Source: DSYU01 sp963827605 | GTDB lineage: Bacteria; Chloroflexota; Anaerolineae; Anaerolineales; Anaerolineaceae | Assembly (NCBI GenBank): GCA_963827605.1 | Contig: CAWHBK010000003.1 | Coordinates: 620,001-684,000, forward strand | DNA: 64,000 nucleotides | Reading direction: 5' to 3' | In this document: positions 55,383 through 64,000 of the stretch, in pieces | How the letters are laid out: every line of letters starts with the position of its first letter | Numbering within the stretch: the first letter of the stretch is position 1 | The notes under the pieces: generated by a model | Told to the model about the DNA's origin: nothing | The model's database searches: none | What the model saw: only the letters and a program-made list of their open reading frames with translations | Translations under genes and position numbers: made by a program

Positions 55383-56133
55383 CGTGCTAAATAGCCGCCA
55401 TCGATCGGGTAATACGCGCCGGTGACAAAGGAGGCTTTGTCTGAACTGAGCCAGATAACCAGCTCGGCAACCTCTTCCGACTGGCCTAACCGGCCGATGG
55501 GATGCAGTCCAATCAGGCCGCTGCGCGCCGCTTCATCCTGCTCGATGGCAGCGATCAGGGGGGTGCTGATAAAGGCCGGGCCAACCACGTTGACGCGCAC
55601 GCCCTGCTGGGCATACTCTACGGCCGCGTTCTGGCTCAACCCAACGACCCCGTGCTTGGCAGCCACATAGGCCGGCGCACCGGCAAAACCAACCTGCCCT
55701 AAGATGGAAGCCATGTTTACAATGGCACCGCCGCCGGTTTTGAGCATTTGCGGAATTTGATATTTCATGCAGTAAAAAACGCCTGAGAGGTTGACCGCGA
55801 TCACTTTCTGCCAGGCATCAATACTATAGTCCGCCACCAGATTGGACTCTCCTCCAATCCCAGCATTGTTGAAGGCGACATCCAGGCGACCATAGCGTTC
55901 GACGGTCACTCTGGCAAGCGCCTGGCAATCCTCCGGTTGGGATACGTCCGAGCGCACAAAATACGCGTCGCCGCCGGCCTGCTGGATCTGGCGCACGGTT
56001 TCACTGCCGCCGGCTTCATCGATATCCGAAACGACAACTTTGGCCTCGTTCTGGGCATACAGAAAACAGGCCGCCCGGCCTATGCCGGAAGCCCCCCTGT
56101 CACTACCGCTACCTTGCCATTAAAAAGTGACAT
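55379..56133 (-). pseudogene. Short-chain dehydrogenase/reductase, one-base frameshift
   Basis: The start MSLFNGKVAVVTGG is in one frame and the continuation ASGIGRAACFLYAQNEAK is in another. The span of 755 bases is one short of a multiple of three. A run of six C at 56092-56097 (G on the coding strand) would need seven. The rest is a normal SDR: FNNAGIGG, GAIVNMASILGQ, YVAAKHGVVGLSQN (Tyr and Lys of the active site) and a C-terminal SSDKASFVTGAYYPIDGG. It reduces or oxidises an alcohol with NAD(P). A homopolymer sequencing error is likely. Confidence 0.85.
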
Positions 56134-56210
56134 TTTTCCCTCCTGGATTACGCGATCGTTAACATCCCGGTTCATTATAAAATTCTGTAGAAGATGTGTC
56201 AACAATGCTT

Positions 56211-56423
56211 GAAGGGGTTTCAGGGCTATTCGCGGGACTTTGCGAATAGCCCCTTGCCACCCCTGCGGCTTCGCCGCTGCCCCCTCAAAGGGGGCAATGA
56301 TTCTTTTTGGGGCCATGCGGCTGGCTAAGCCAGCCGCATGGCCCCAAGCCCCATTTTTGTCAAGGTAATTGCGAATAGCCCTGGAAGGGGTTTGTGGCGC
56401 ATTACTGCGCTGCAAACCCCTTC
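56211..56423. repeat. Cluster of nested palindromes
   Basis: The 323-base gap before the exporter operon is almost all inverted repeats: GGGCTATTCGC/GCGAATAGCCC (56223-56252), TGCCCCC/GGGGGCA (near 56285), a 17-bp perfect hairpin with a 3-base loop (56309-56345), and GAAGGGGTTTG/CAAACCCCTTC (56384-56423). GCGAATAGCCC and GAAGGGGTTT each appear twice. It may be a REP or MITE-like element and could also terminate the SDR and exporter messages. Confidence 0.75.
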
Positions 56424-56456
56424 ATCCGGTATAAGATATCCGAGGCAGGGTCTGTT

Positions 56457-57647
56457 TTACGGACGGGCGAAACGCACCTCGACGGTCATGCCCCAACGCA
56501 GGCGGGGGTCGCTGTTGTCCAGTTTGAGCCGTGCGGTATAGGTTACGTCGCCGCCTTTTTTGCCCGAGTTGCGTGCGATCTCGGTGACCGCGGCGGGTAG
56601 GGAAAGCTCGGGGAGTGCATCCGGCTTGACCCGCGCCGTGTCACCTTCACTCAGCTTGACCACATCCATTTCGGTCAAATCGGTGGTCTCGATATAGAGA
56701 TCACTCAGGTCGGCAACCATGGCTACCTGCTGGTTGGGTAGGAGGGTCTCACCTGCCTCGTGATCCAGCTCAACAACTGTGCCGTCAAAGGGGGCGAGGA
56801 TTTGCGTGCCATCCAGCACCTTCTGCGCGGCGGTACCCTGGGCTTTGGCGTTATCCAGGCGGGATTGGGCCAGGGCCAGGTCATCAGCGGCGGGGCCGCC
56901 ATCCTTATGCTTTCCGGATTCGCGCTGCGCATCCTCCAGCGTGGATTTGGCTTGCTCGACTTCGGCTTTGGCCTGATCCAGCTCGTTGATCTGCAAATCC
57001 CGCACGCGCACGGCGTCATCGTATTTCTTCTGCGCGTCATCGAACTTCTTCTTCTGGTCCCTGCGCGTCTGGCTGGACGGGTCCATATCTTTGTATTTGT
57101 CCCATTCCTTCTGGGCGTCATCCAGCTCTTTTTTGGCCGTGCCAACATCCTGTTGATATTTGTCCAGATCGTCGCGATACAGGGTCGTATCCAGGTTGGC
57201 CAGGCGCTGCTGGGCGTCGATCAGTGCTTTGCTGGCGGTCGTGACCGCGGCAAGAAGCTCGGTGCTGGTCAGGCCTGATTTTTCGTTGAGCTTATCCAGG
57301 GCTTGTTGGGCGTCGATCTGTTCAAGTTTCGCCGCCGCCAGGGCTGCCTCGGCCTGCTCGCGATCATCATAGGTCACCAGACGCAGCAGGGGCGCATCTT
57401 TCTTCACGACATCGCCCTTGCTAACCAGCACTTCCGAAACTTTGCCGCCGGTACGGGTGTAAATGCGGACAAAGTCGCGCGGGACAACGTTGCCCTCCAC
57501 AACGACGACCCCGCCTTCCATTTGCACCAGAGGCACGATGGGCGTCGCGGTTACCGCTGCGCCTGCTACCGGCATGCGGTCGCAGCCAATCAGGCTGGCA
57601 GCGAGCGCAAGCAGGAGAGGAAAATAGAGAAGCTGTTTTGTTTTCAT
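56457..57647 (-). CDS. HlyD/MacA family efflux adaptor lipoprotein
   Basis: The 396-residue protein has a lipoprotein-like signal ending in SLIGC (Cys22). A first biotinyl-lipoyl half follows (VVVEGNVVPRDFVRIYTRTG), then a long coiled coil (about 85-260, QAALDKLNEKSGL and many Lys/Asp/Gln), the second half (GTQILAPFDGTVVELDHEAG) and beta-barrel domains. It should sit on the outer face and pass the substrate from the permease. An AAGGAAGGA site precedes the ATG. It is last of the exporter operon, 17 bases after the permease, and unlike it is intact. Confidence 0.88.
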   Translation of the reverse strand: MKTKQLLYFPLLLALAASLIGCDRMPVAGAAVTATPIVPLVQMEGGVVVVEGNVVPRDFVRIYTRTGGKVSEVLVSKGDVVKKDAPLLRLVTYDDREQAEAALAAAKLEQIDAQQALDKLNEKSGLTSTELLAAVTTASKALIDAQQRLANLDTTLYRDDLDKYQQDVGTAKKELDDAQKEWDKYKDMDPSSQTRRDQKKKFDDAQKKYDDAVRVRDLQINELDQAKAEVEQAKSTLEDAQRESGKHKDGGPAADDLALAQSRLDNAKAQGTAAQKVLDGTQILAPFDGTVVELDHEAGETLLPNQQVAMVADLSDLYIETTDLTEMDVVKLSEGDTARVKPDALPELSLPAAVTEIARNSGKKGGDVTYTARLKLDNSDPRLRWGMTVEVRFARP

Positions 57648-57664
57648 GGGTTCCTTCCTTATGA

Positions 57665-60192
57665 TTATTCATACGCGAGCGCCTCGCGGATGGTCAGGCG
57701 GGCGGCGGAGCGGGCGGGGAGCACGCTGGCGAAGATGGAGAGCAGGATCACCAGACCCAGCCAGTACAGCGGGCCGGTGAGGGTAAAGGTGAAATCGGAG
57801 CGGGCCTCGAAGATCGCCAGGTGGATGGTGTCCGAGAGCAGCTTGCTGATGGGCACGGCCAGCAGTGTACCCAGCACCCAGCTGATCAAGCCAATCAAGC
57901 ATGCCTTCAACGATGACCATGTTCATCACGGCACGGTCGGAGGCGCCAATGGCGCGCATCACGCCGATCTCGCGGGTGCGGTCAAGCACATTCATGCTCA
58001 TCGTGCCCATCAGGCCAATACTGCCGACTATGGCAGTAAGGAACGCCATGACCAGCAGGAAGGTGGTCAGGGTATTGAGGCCCATGGCCGAGTTGGTCGA
58101 CGATCGACTGCCCGGCCTGAACTTCGGTGACGCCAAAGCCGCGCCCCTGCAGATAAGCCTCTACGCGCGCGCCCAGCGCGCGCTGCTCATCCATGGAAAG
58201 CTCCTGCCCGCCGCGTCTGGAGCGGTCGCCGGTGATCCGGTAGGTGACGGCCATATTGGGTTCGTGGATGCGCTCGGAGAGATAATCGTAGCTGGTGTAG
58301 GCCACAAACCCGGCGCTCTTGCCGGCCAGTTGGAAGAAGCCCACCACCACCCAACTGGTCTTGTCGCCGTTGACGCGCAGGCGCAGTGTATCGCCAACTA
58401 TGCAGATCCGGGTAGGCCGAGAGGAAGCGCTCGCTCAACACGATCGCATTCCGATCGCCCGGCAGAATCCAGCGCCCGTTCAGGATGATGGGCTGGATCA
58501 GGTCGCTGGTCACCGGCGGTCCCATCAACTGCACGGCATCGCCGCCTTGTCATTATCCAGGCAGCAGCTCGCTGCGCGCGTACGCCCAGCCCTCGACACG
58601 GGTCACCCCGGCCACGTGCCTCAGCGCTTCCTGGATTTCGGACATGCGGTACGGGCCGTCCATGGTCAGGTTGACATCGGCCATAAAGTAGCGCCCCAGC
58701 TTGCGGATGTAGGTTTCCAGCGAAGCCTGCACGTTGAAGGTGGCGATAAAGATCGCCCCGCCCAGAGTGAGGGTGATCAGGGTCAGCGCCAGCCGGCCTT
58801 TGTGGCGGAAGGTGTTGCGCAGCGAGATCAGCAGCGGGCGACGATCCGGCGCCGGCGGGCTTGCAGGCGCGGGTCGAGGATTTGGCGGTCCAGCCAACCG
58901 CGGCGCATGGGGTCGCTTTCGGTCAGCGCAGCCGGAGATCACATCCTGCACCTTGATCCGCGCGCCGCGCAGCACCGGCACGATCCCGGCTACCTGCGGC
59001 ACGATCAGCGCGATGACCACCTGCAGGAGGACCGCCGCCAGGACGGTGCGGTAGGCGAGCACGTCGAAGTTGATGCGGCTCGGCGAGGAAGGCCAGCAGC
59101 GGAAGGCAGCCTCGCGCGAGAGCGGCAGCGGCCAGCGCCAGCGCCAGCAGCCCAAAGACGGCGATCAGCGCCATGTAGATGCCGGTGACCTGGAAACTGC
59201 GCGCGCCGATGGTCTTCATGATGGCGATCTGCTGGGCCTGCTGGTTGAGCAGCGCCGAGAGCGTGTTGGTGATCAGGAATGCGCTCAGGAAAACGACCAG
59301 CGCGCCCAGCACATACAGCACCCCGGTCATGGCATCCACATAGGCTGCGTTGGGATGATCATGCGCGCCGCGCACCATCGCAGTTGTAGACCAGCCCGTT
59401 GTTATCCTCGATGGCTTTGGTGACCCGGTTGGCGACCTCGCGGATGTGGGCTCGATCGTCCGGCTGGTCGCTGCACGGTCACGTACAGCAGGTTGTAGCT
59501 GTCCGGCTGCTCCAGCCATTCGAGCGTATCGGTGGTGATATAGCCCTGCATGGGCGCCATAAAGAAACCGCCGCCGGTGGAGGCAATCCCGACCGTCTGG
59601 TCGTGCACCACGCCCGCCAGCGGCAGCTGCGCGGATTTTCCCGGAGGGCAGCTTGACCTCGACGATGCCGGGCTGCGTCGATCAGTACAGGTCGCCCAGC
59701 TTATTGCGCTCGATGACAATTTCGTGGTCCGCGGGCGGCCAGGCGCCCTGCTCCACTGCACCGGTTGATGTGTCATTTGCTCAAAATCGGGGATGGCCCG
59801 CAGCGGCCATGCGGCTCCATTCGTCCGGCCCGGTGCGCACCATCAGGTCGAACGAGCGCACGCGCTTCGGCATCCGCCACTCCGTCCACGTTGCGCACAT
59901 AATCGACCATGTCATCGTCAAAGTTGTCCGCGTAGATCATGGATATTGGCCGGGTTGACCGCGGCGTAACTGGCGCGGATATCGGTGGATGAGAATGGCA
60001 TGGATGGTGGCGATCATGCCGACCGCGAACAGGCCAACCGCGACCGAAGCCACCACCAGCAGCGTGCGCACCTTGTTGCCCCACAGGTCGGAGAGCACCT
60101 TGTTCCAGCGCGGGCGGCAGCGGCGAGGACCTACCCGCCGCGCCCGTTCCCGGCCGCGTGGAAGGGCAGGTGAGGCAGAAGTCGCGGTGCAC
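57665..60192 (-). pseudogene. MacB/FtsX-type ABC permease, many frameshifts
   Basis: Put together across frames, the gene encodes about 840 residues: N-terminal helix (WNKVLSDLWGNKVRTLLVVA), an extracytoplasmic domain (WPLRAIPDFEQMTHQPV, then HEIVIERNKLGDLY), a group of membrane helices near 59.0-59.4 kb (VLYVLGALVVFLSAFLITN), a second helix with LTLITLTLGGAIFIATFN, and the C-terminal FtsX domain (MNVLDRTREIGVMRAIGA, ARSAARLTIREALAYE). A frame change occurs about every 70-200 bases. Between changes the protein sequence is well kept. The start near 60192 is an estimate. Confidence 0.75.
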
Positions 60193-60230
60193 CTGCGTCC
60201 TGCGACCGGGGTCAGGTTCGCTTTCTATCA

Positions 60231-61379
60231 CTACCCGGCCCTCTTCTTCCCGGAGTCCGCAAGGTCTATGACTCGCTCCTGAGCCAGGATCTTGCAGGGT
60301 ATCTTGCAGGTCGGGAGCATCGGGCAGGGTCTCGATGACCAGCGCTTCGACACGAGTCTGCGGCGCGCACCGGGTTTGCACAGGCGCGTCCGAAAGCACT
60401 GCAGTCCGCGGAGGAGAAGAGCATCGCCCGGCTCGATCCGCCCGGCAGGTGCCGCTTTGCCCCAGCGCCCGGCGACAATCACTTCCAGCGCCCCGTGGGT
60501 GACCAGCAGCAGTCCGGGCGCCCGGCTGCCAGTCTGGCAGAATCCTCACCGGCGGAGAATCATCGCGGTACTGGCAGCGTGGCTGAGCTTGAGCAGCGTG
60601 TTGTGGGAAAGGTTGGGGAAGGCGCGCGAGAGCCACTCGTTGACCAGCTCGCCGTCCGAGATGACCAGCTTGCGCTGCGCGCGCATGGCCAGGGTGTTGT
60701 CGTGGGTCACCATCAGCACGGTCTTGCCCAGCGTCGACCTGCTCCTCGAAGATCTCCAGCACGCGCTCGGCGGTGCGGGTATCCAGGTTGCCGGTGGGCT
60801 CATCCGCCACCAGGATGGGCGGGTCGTTCGCCAGCGCGCGCGCCACCGCCGCGCTCTGCTGCTGCCCGCCCGACACCGCCGCCGGGTATTTGATGTTCCA
60901 GCCCCTCCAGCCCGACCATCTTGAGCAGATCCAGGGCGCGCGGCTCGCGCTCGGCAGGGGCGTACATCTCGCAGAAATCCATCGGCAGCATCACGTTTTC
61001 CAGCAGGGTCAGCATGGGCAGCAGCTGGAAGAACTGGAAGACAATGCCCATCTGCCTGCCCGCGCCAGACCGACATCTGCCCTTCGTCCATCGTGTGCAG
61101 CAAGGTATCGCCAATGCGCACCGTGCCCGAGGTGGGATGGTCGATGCCGGTCATCATGTTCAGCAGGGTCGATTTGCCGCTGCCCGAGCGCCCACAATGC
61201 TGACAAACTGGCTGCTCGTAGAAAGCCGCATCGATGCCCTTCGAGCACGGTAAACTCACCGGCGGCGTTTTTAAAGGATTTCACCACCTGGCGCAGTTCG
61301 ATCAGCGCGGAGGGGTCGCCGGTGGCGTCAATGTCTTCTTCGAGGATCGTTTTTCACGCATTGGTTTGTTCTTATTCAT
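60231..61379 (-). pseudogene. ABC transporter ATP-binding protein with C-terminal cyclic-nucleotide-binding-like region, frameshifted
   Basis: Pieces in several frames give a LolD/MacB-type ATPase: start MNKNKPMREK (61379), ELRQVVKSFKNAAGEFTVL, Walker A GRSGSGKSTLLN, MGIVFQFFQLLPMLTLLENV, signature SGGQQQ, ILVADEPTGNLDT and LMVTHDNTLA. After LVNEWLSRAFPNLSHNTLLK come about 110 more residues, including GSRAPGLLLVTHGALEVIVA and GRIEPGDALLLRGLQ, which resemble the beta-roll of cNMP-binding domains. The gene ends at DLADSGKKRAG. At least six frame changes occur. Confidence 0.7.
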
Positions 61380-61380
61380 G

Positions 61381-62184
61381 AGACTGGGAACGAATGAAGA
61401 TGAACATTCGCAGGTTATGATTTTTACGGAAGAACAGCCTGGTACATTCTGATTGACAACCTTACTTTGGGTCACAAACATCTGGGGTGGATTATTACGT
61501 ATCTGGCCGTCCTCCAGCTCGATGACGCGCGACATGCGTTTGGCCAGGGAATGGTCATGGGTGACCATCAGGATGGTGCGGCCCTGGCGGACCAGGTCTT
61601 CGAAGATGGCGAAGATCATCTCGGCGGTCAGCGAGTCGAGCCGCCCGGTAGGCTCATCGGCGATGATGACGGGCGGGTCGTTGGCCAGCGCGCGGGCAAT
61701 GGCTACACGCTGCTGCTGTCCGCCAGAAACGGCGGCGGGCAGTTTATCGACATGTTCCTCTAAGCCAACCGAACAAAGCAGCTCGTAGGCGCGCTGCACA
61801 CTCTGCCGTCCGCGGAACAACCCGCAGAAAGTCCATCGGCAGCAGAACGTTATCCAGCAAGCTGAGCGTTGGCATGAGCTGGAAGGACTGGTAAATGACG
61901 CCCAGGTTCAACCCGCGCCACAGCGCCAGCCGGTTCTCGTCCAGCGATTGCACCGGCGTTCCGGCTACCTGCACATCCCCAGCGGTGATTCGGTCAACGC
62001 CGGTGATCATATTGACCAGGGTAGTCTTGCCAGCCCCGGACTTGCCGATCACGCCCACAAATTCACCCGGATACACCTCCAGGTCGATGCCCTTTAACGC
62101 CTGAAAGACCCCTGCCGCGGTACGGTAGTTTTTGGTGACTTGACGAAGGGAGATCAGGCTTTCGCCAGAAGGTACAGGTGGCAT
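61381..62184 (-). pseudogene. ABC transporter ATP-binding protein (LolD/MacB type), frameshifted
   Basis: The N-terminal half (62184 to about 61820) has SLISLRQVTKNYRTAAGVFQ, Walker A GKSGAGKTT and VIYQSFQLMPTLSLLDNVLL. The other half in a second frame has SGGQQQRVAIARALANDPPV, IIADEPTGRLDS and MVTHDHSLAKRM. One frame change lies at about 61818-61825. In the second frame no stop occurs before the start of the next ATPase gene, so the true C-terminus is unclear. It is the first gene of the operon and faces the tetR gene. Confidence 0.78.
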
Positions 62185-62285
62185 ATCGTTTGGGGATGAA
62201 GGGTAATGCGATGTGAAGGAAAGGAGGATTTATGTCAGTAACGCTGCAAACGTTTCTATGCTAAAATGGACTCGCTATCCAATAA

Positions 62286-62300
62286 TGAACACTACGTTCA
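62286..62300 (+). promoter_or_regulatory. Candidate operator between tetR and the exporter operon
   Basis: TGAAC-N5-GTTCA is a palindrome midway in the 191-base divergent gap between the ATPase and tetR genes. TTGTCA boxes and a TAATAAT stretch lie nearer to tetR, but spacing is not ideal. It could bind the TetR protein. Confidence 0.35.
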
Positions 62301-62375
62301 ATTTTAGCCGGGTAGGGATTGTTTTGTCAACCATCAGTTTTGTCAGGGTGTCTAATAATCAACAGGTGTACAGGA

Positions 62376-62993
62376 ATGAATGAACCGGAAAGCAAATCCA
62401 TCGACCGGCGAGCGCGCCGCACGCGCCGGCAGCTAAAAGAAGCCTTGTTCGCGCTGATTCTTGAAAAAGGCTACGATTCGGTAACCATCGAAGATATCAC
62501 CGAGCGGGCTGACCTGGGCCGCACCACCTTTTACCTGCACTACAAGGACAAGGAAGACCTGCTGGTCGAGTTGATTGATAATATCGCCAGTGACCTGATC
62601 GCCCATTTACCGCCGCCCGCCTGGAATGTGTCCGAGCCGCCGGGGGTAGACGGGCGGGTGATGGATGCTATCCTGGTCACCTTTCTGCACGCCGCTGAGA
62701 ATGCGCAGTTTTACCGGGTCATCCTGCGGGGCGAAGGCGCGAGCCGGGCTAACCGCCGGATCCATGCCATCATCCGCCAGAAAGCCAGCGAGCTGGTCAG
62801 CGAACGGATGAAAGAGGGCGCGCTGCACCCGCAGGTACCGATGGAGGTGTTCGCCAATTACTTTGCCGGGTCGCTGATGGCAAGCATCACCTGGTGGCTG
62901 GAAACCGACACCCCCTACCCACCCGAGCAGATGGCGGAGATGTTTCGGATGCTGTTTTTTCAGGGTGGAAGAAAGGTGTTGGGGATAGAATAG
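62376..62993 (+). CDS. TetR family transcriptional regulator
   Basis: The ATG at 62376 gives 205 residues and the usual N-terminus (RRARRTRRQLKEALFALILE, YDSVTIEDITERADLGRTTF, YLHYKDKEDLL). The C-terminal helices carry a TetR_C-type ligand domain (FYRVILRGEGASRANRRIHA). It is divergent from the exporter operon, so it probably represses it and responds to the exported compound. AGG lies about 9 bases upstream, with another AGGA just before the start. Confidence 0.9.
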   Translation: MNEPESKSIDRRARRTRRQLKEALFALILEKGYDSVTIEDITERADLGRTTFYLHYKDKEDLLVELIDNIASDLIAHLPPPAWNVSEPPGVDGRVMDAILVTFLHAAENAQFYRVILRGEGASRANRRIHAIIRQKASELVSERMKEGALHPQVPMEVFANYFAGSLMASITWWLETDTPYPPEQMAEMFRMLFFQGGRKVLGIE

Positions 62994-63042
62994 AGGAGAT
63001 GGGATTCGTTATTCGTTGACGGTGTTTATTAAGGTTAAACAG

Positions 63043-63672
63043 ATGAAACCTGCCCCCTCTTCTTTTATTATTGGAATTGCCGGAGGATCGGCATCTGGAA
63101 AAAGCACCTTTTGCGATGCCCTGGTTCAGGAACTGACCGGCAGCACTCTGGCGCTATCGGCAGCGGTTATATCGACGGATGGTTACTTCTTGTCCCATGA
63201 CGTCATCCCGCGCTTTGTCTCGCCAACGCGGGGAGAAGCGCTGCCGGATTACAACCGGCCCGATTCGCTTAATCTGGACAGGCTGCTGTGTGACCTGGAT
63301 ACACAGCGCGGCGCGCCCACCCGACCGGATGTACTGCTGGTGGAGGGGTTAACGGTGCTGCACCTGCCGGAGATCCGCGAACGGCTTGACCTGCGCCTGT
63401 TTGTCGAACTGGATGCTGACCAGCGCGCGCTGCGCCGGATGGTGCGCAACCTGGGGCACGATTACGACCCAATCGCGGATGGTTCGGCGGAGGGGATCGC
63501 CAATTATTTTCTGGAATTGGCCAAGGTGGGGCATGAAAAGTATGTGGAGCCCTCACGACGTTTTGCCGACCTGATCTTGCGCGGGGATGGCAACTTCCGG
63601 CGCAGCGCGGAGATGGTGGCGGAGATGGTACGCGGGCTGATCATCCGCTCACAAAACCGCGGGCCATGCTAA
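63043..63672 (+). CDS. Uridine kinase/phosphoribulokinase family protein
   Basis: The ATG at 63043 gives 209 residues with Walker A GIAGGSASGKSTFCD, STDGYFLS for the acceptor loop, DYNRPDSLNLDRLL (typical of uridine kinase), VLLVEGLTVLHLPEIRERLD and the lid RALRRMVRNLGHDY. It should phosphorylate a nucleoside or a related alcohol using ATP or GTP. Uridine/cytidine is likely by motif, but neighbours give no support. Confidence 0.85.
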   Translation: MKPAPSSFIIGIAGGSASGKSTFCDALVQELTGSTLALSAAVISTDGYFLSHDVIPRFVSPTRGEALPDYNRPDSLNLDRLLCDLDTQRGAPTRPDVLLVEGLTVLHLPEIRERLDLRLFVELDADQRALRRMVRNLGHDYDPIADGSAEGIANYFLELAKVGHEKYVEPSRRFADLILRGDGNFRRSAEMVAEMVRGLIIRSQNRGPC

Positions 63673-63735
63673 AACCATGCATCCGTAGATGTAAGCAGAT
63701 GAACAAAGATAAAGTATCCCTACAGGAGAAATGCC

Positions 63736-64000
63736 ATGCAGACCCAAATTCCAAAGACGATGCAATCGATCATTTGCCACGGGCCGGAGGATTACCGGTT
63801 GGAGGAAATTCCGGTGCCGCAAGCTGGGCCAGGGGAGGTATTGGTGCGCGTGCTGGGCGCAGGGATTTGCGCGGGGGACGCGAAATGTTTTGCCGGCGCG
63901 CCGTTGTTCTGGGGAGATGAAACTCGCGAGGCGTACTGCCAGCCGCCCATCACTCCCGGGCACGAGTTTGTTGGCGAAGTGGTCGCGCTGGGCGCTGGCG
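63736..64000 (+). CDS. Zinc-dependent alcohol dehydrogenase (MDR family), 3' truncated by window end
   Basis: The ATG at 63736 has AGGAGA about 6 bases upstream. The visible 88 residues show the medium-chain N-terminus: YRLEEIPVPQAGPGEVLVRV, GAGICAGDAKCFAG with the catalytic Cys, and PGHEFVGEVVALGAG with the GHE zinc-ligand motif. It oxidises or reduces an alcohol with NAD(P), probably a polyol. The remaining part is outside the window. Confidence 0.85.
   Translation, partial: MQTQIPKTMQSIICHGPEDYRLEEIPVPQAGPGEVLVRVLGAGICAGDAKCFAGAPLFWGDETREAYCQPPITPGHEFVGEVVALGAG

Noticed and set aside
59773..60876. Single open frame of 367 codons on the minus strand within the exporter block
   Set aside because: It only matches ABC motifs in its first 40 residues, then reads the wrong frame of the same genes; a by-product of frameshifts.

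Overview
The window looks like a chromosomal segment of a Chloroflexota bacterium, most likely Anaerolineae. This rests on gene content, not on any rRNA. The clues are a FhaA/FhaB-FtsW-PBP2 cluster facing a Ser/Thr kinase, F1 subunit genes without neighbouring F0 genes, twin LytR-CpsA-Psr proteins, a MalT-type LuxR regulator, Rex, YebC-RuvC-RuvA, and many lipoproteins without outer-membrane machinery. Base composition is moderately GC-rich, except for an AT-rich patch at about 36.2-36.95 kb. I saw no tRNA, rRNA, CRISPR array or intact insertion sequence.

Layout. 0-6.3 kb: a degenerate IS200-type transposase-domain protein, DNA polymerase I and a large TPR protein. 6.3-16.5 kb: a cell-envelope signalling block on the minus strand (Nudix hydrolase, anti-sigma, ECF sigma, DUF3054, PBP2, FtsW/RodA and three FHA proteins), facing a plus-strand membrane Ser/Thr kinase. 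16.6-21.4 kb: sugar isomerase-like protein, membrane Zn peptidase, large lipoprotein, Rex. 21.5-28.1 kb: mreB, atpC (frameshifted), atpD, atpG, atpA and an M42 peptidase. 28.3-31.0 kb: ruvA, a SpoU methyltransferase, ruvC and yebC. 31.4-37.9 kb: a sortase-like lipoprotein, a FAH hydrolase, two LCP glycopolymer ligases, an AT-rich orphan gene and a phosphodiester glycosidase. 38.0-43.0 kb: an HD protein, then a Fur-family regulator with a Zn/Mn ABC importer and an RsmI-like methylase. 43.2-56.1 kb: phosphoesterase, lipoproteins, LuxR regulator, chemoreceptor, sugar oxidoreductase, sucrose phosphorylase-like enzyme, lactonase-like propeller, a UvrC-N-terminus-like protein with a methyltransferase, and an SDR. 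56.4-62.2 kb: a MacAB-like exporter operon whose two ATPases and permease are broken by many single-base frameshifts. 62.4-64 kb: TetR regulator, uridine-kinase-like gene and the start of an alcohol dehydrogenase.

How the parts work together. The kinase, FHA proteins, FtsW/RodA and PBP2 form a plausible phospho-dependent control of wall elongation, like the actinobacterial pknA/B-fhaA/B-rodA-pbpA locus but without a visible PP2C phosphatase or PASTA domains. The Fur-family gene carries a perfect 7-1-7 box over its own promoter and should control the metal importer downstream. Rex probably regulates itself.

The less ordinary items are the exapted transposase domain, the UvrC-like protein lacking catalytic residues, the sortase-like lipoprotein, putative leaderless promoters, and several hairpin-rich repeats. 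No single multigene system here is convincingly new. Several frameshifts (atpC, chemoreceptor, sucrose phosphorylase, lactonase, SDR and the exporter) need read-level checking, because some lie in homopolymers and may be sequencing errors.
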